A stretch of 6,767 bases of DNA from Nitrospira sp. Its GTDB lineage: Bacteria > Nitrospirota > Nitrospiria > Nitrospirales > Nitrospiraceae. This document shows, in pieces, positions 5,315-6,767 of the stretch. The position numbers and the translations under genes are program-made. Within the stretch, counting starts at the first letter, position 1. Each line of letters starts with the position of its first letter. Location of the stretch: contig VGXD01000113.1 in NCBI GenBank assembly GCA_016873525.1, positions 1 to 6,767 of the forward strand, read 5' to 3'. The notes below the pieces were generated by a model. It did not search any database. It worked only from the letters and a program-made list of their open reading frames with translations, and was not told where the DNA came from.

Positions 5315-6767
5315 ATGACCTTTCCACTCCATTTTTTTCTCAGCTTCTGGCGGCGTCTCACCAACACGCCGCAACGGCGTCTGGCCCTGGCGCTCTCCCT
5401 CGGGATTATCGTGCTCATGACCCTGCACGGGTCGATTCTGATCGCCAGACAACAGCGCGACCTCCGCGACCAAATGCAGCAACACGGCCTGGCGGTCGCT
5501 CGCAGCCTGGCCGCGTTCGGCGGGAGCGCCGTGCTGGAAAATCTGTTCATCGTGCAGGAAGCGCTGACCAGCGACCAGCTCGACCCCCGAATCCTCCGCG
5601 TCCTGGTGACGGACACCGACCACATGATCATGGCATCGAGCGATCTCCGTCAGATCGGCGACTCCCTCACCGATCCGACGTTCAAACAGGCCGCGGCGCG
5701 GGGCGTCGAAACCGTTCTGGAGGAACGCGACGCCACGGGGCAGGAGCAACTGGTGATCGTCGAGCCCTTGCTGGCGAAGTCGGGCGAAATCGTCGGCCTC
5801 TCCGCGCCTCGAAAGCTGACGGGGTGGATTCGCGTGGATCTCTCCATGCGAGCCGCGCAGAAGGAAATGCTCCGCACGTTGTGGCAGCAAATCTTCGTGA
5901 CCATGGGCCTTGTCGTCCTGGCCGTGTTGCTCGTCCGGGTTCCCGTCCGCCGACTCGCCCAGGCCTTGCAGGAAAGAGAAGCCCAGTATCGGCAGATCTT
6001 CGAAGCCGCAACCGACGGCATTTGGCTGACGGACGCGGAGCACCGCACCACCCTCGTCAATGCACGGATGGCCGAGATGCTCGGCTATTCGCCGGCCGAG
6101 ATGACCGGCCTTCCGTTCGTCGCCTTTGTGGACGAACCGGACGGCGCCGTTACGCGATCCCATCTGGAGCACTGCCGAGGAGGAGAGGCGGGGCAGTGCG
6201 ATGTGAAGTTCCTGCACAAAAACGGCTCCCTTGTGAGCACCATTCTCTCCACGAAGCCGATGCGCGACCAGGGCGGGGGCTATACCGGCTTCTTGGCCAT
6301 GGTCACCGACATCACGGAACGCAAGCGGCTGGAAACGGAACTCCGGCAATCGCAGAAGATGGAAGCCATCGGCAAGCTCGCGGGGGGGATCGCGCACGAC
6401 TTCAACAACATCCTGACGGTCATCCTGGGGCAGAGCGAACGGCTGCTCTCCAAACTCTCCCCCGACGACCCGATGAGAGCCAAGCTGACGAGCATCTCGA
6501 CCGTGAGCCAACGAGCCGCCACCCTGACCCATCAGCTTCTGGCCTACAGTCGGAAGCAGGTCTTGCAACCTCGCATCGTCAACTTCAACGACATGGTCGC
6601 CGGCATCGAGGACATGCTCCGGCGCCTGATCGGCGAGCACATCGCCCTGAACATCGCCTGCGATCCCCGGGCCGGATTGATCAAGGCCGACAGCAGCCAG
6701 ATCAACCAGGTGCTCCTCAACCTGTCCATCAACGCCAGGGACGCCATGCCCCAAGGCGGCGCGCTCA
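5315..6767 (+). CDS. PAS-domain sensor histidine kinase with extracytoplasmic sensor region, 3'-truncated by the window edge
   Basis: The frame opens at ATG 5315, one base after the cupredoxin stop (TGAC-ATG, probable translational coupling), and stays open for 484 codons to the window end. TM1 is about residues 22-44 and TM2 about 191-209. Between them lies a roughly 145-residue extracytoplasmic region (LVTDTDHMIMASSD..., ending GWIRVDLSM) that looks like a Cache/PAS-fold sensor. No clear HAMP follows TM2; a PAS domain does (about 222-340: YRQIFEAATDGIWLTD, later VTDITERKRLE). The dimerisation/phosphoacceptor domain contains GGIAHDFNNILT with His361. The ATP-binding domain begins around 455, with the N-box NLSINARDAMPQGG (469-482; Mg-binding Asn473). 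The G boxes lie beyond the edge. Kinases with the AHDFNNIL H-box are often hybrids with a C-terminal receiver domain, which cannot be checked here. The sensor faces the compartment of the cytochrome and cupredoxin, suggesting it senses a redox-active or metal substrate or envelope state; the signal and response regulator are unknown. Confidence 0.92.
   Translation, partial: MTFPLHFFLSFWRRLTNTPQRRLALALSLGIIVLMTLHGSILIARQQRDLRDQMQQHGLAVARSLAAFGGSAVLENLFIVQEALTSDQLDPRILRVLVTDTDHMIMASSDLRQIGDSLTDPTFKQAAARGVETVLEERDATGQEQLVIVEPLLAKSGEIVGLSAPRKLTGWIRVDLSMRAAQKEMLRTLWQQIFVTMGLVVLAVLLVRVPVRRLAQALQEREAQYRQIFEAATDGIWLTDAEHRTTLVNARMAEMLGYSPAEMTGLPFVAFVDEPDGAVTRSHLEHCRGGEAGQCDVKFLHKNGSLVSTILSTKPMRDQGGGYTGFLAMVTDITERKRLETELRQSQKMEAIGKLAGGIAHDFNNILTVILGQSERLLSKLSPDDPMRAKLTSISTVSQRAATLTHQLLAYSRKQVLQPRIVNFNDMVAGIEDMLRRLIGEHIALNIACDPRAGLIKADSSQINQVLLNLSINARDAMPQGGAL

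Noticed and set aside
6382..6388. A run of seven G just before the phosphoacceptor His codon of the kinase (another seven-G run is at 216-222 and a seven-T run at 5332-5338), considered as slippage or frameshift sites.
   Set aside because: All three frames continue intact through the runs with expected domain sequence on both sides, and nothing indicates programmed frameshifting.
5255..6754. A 499-codon minus-strand open frame at the right end.
   Set aside because: It is antisense to the histidine kinase, whose PAS, H-box and N-box are unmistakable. Its translation is His/Asp/Gly-rich with no recognisable domain.

Overview
This is a GC-rich bacterial chromosome segment with no rRNA, tRNA, CRISPR array or transposase. 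The coding style, the J-domain/MFS/monoheme-porin/cupredoxin gene mix and the 'AHDFNNIL' sensor kinase are most like Nitrospira or a close relative. That placement rests on general resemblance to remembered proteins, not on a search.

Layout: (1) positions 1-905 (+) hold the 3' part of a COG1228-type metal-dependent amidohydrolase whose start lies before the window. (2) Positions 906-988 are a short convergent gap with an imperfect long inverted repeat (882-983) that overlaps the amidohydrolase stop codon. (3) Positions 989-1633 (-) encode a small class C J-domain protein. (4) Positions 1634-1736 are a divergent promoter region. It has a perfect 7-bp-arm palindrome over the -10/start region of the J-protein gene and a TTGACA box for the opposite gene. 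Neither gene has a visible Shine-Dalgarno sequence. (5) Positions 1737-3059 (+) encode a 12-TM MFS transporter. (6) Positions 3060-3215 carry a good sigma70-like promoter (TTGACA-17-TATGGT). (7) Positions 3216-4532, 4561-5313 and 5315-6767 (+) form a tightly spaced three-gene cluster: an exported monoheme c-type cytochrome fused to an outer-membrane beta-barrel, an exported amicyanin-like cupredoxin with a C-terminal carboxypeptidase-regulatory-like domain, and a membrane-bound PAS sensor histidine kinase that runs off the right edge.

The most interesting part is this last cluster. The cytochrome-porin has the N-terminal architecture and signature of Cyc2 (the outer-membrane cytochrome-porin of iron oxidisers) and is followed directly by a blue-copper-type protein. 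This parallels the pairing of Cyc2 with rusticyanin in the acidophile rus operon, but with a different cupredoxin. The inference is an outer-membrane-to-periplasm electron-transfer module with a co-transcribed sensor; the electron donor and the direction of flow cannot be read from the sequence. The amidohydrolase, J-protein and MFS genes look like separate transcription units with no clear functional link to the cluster.
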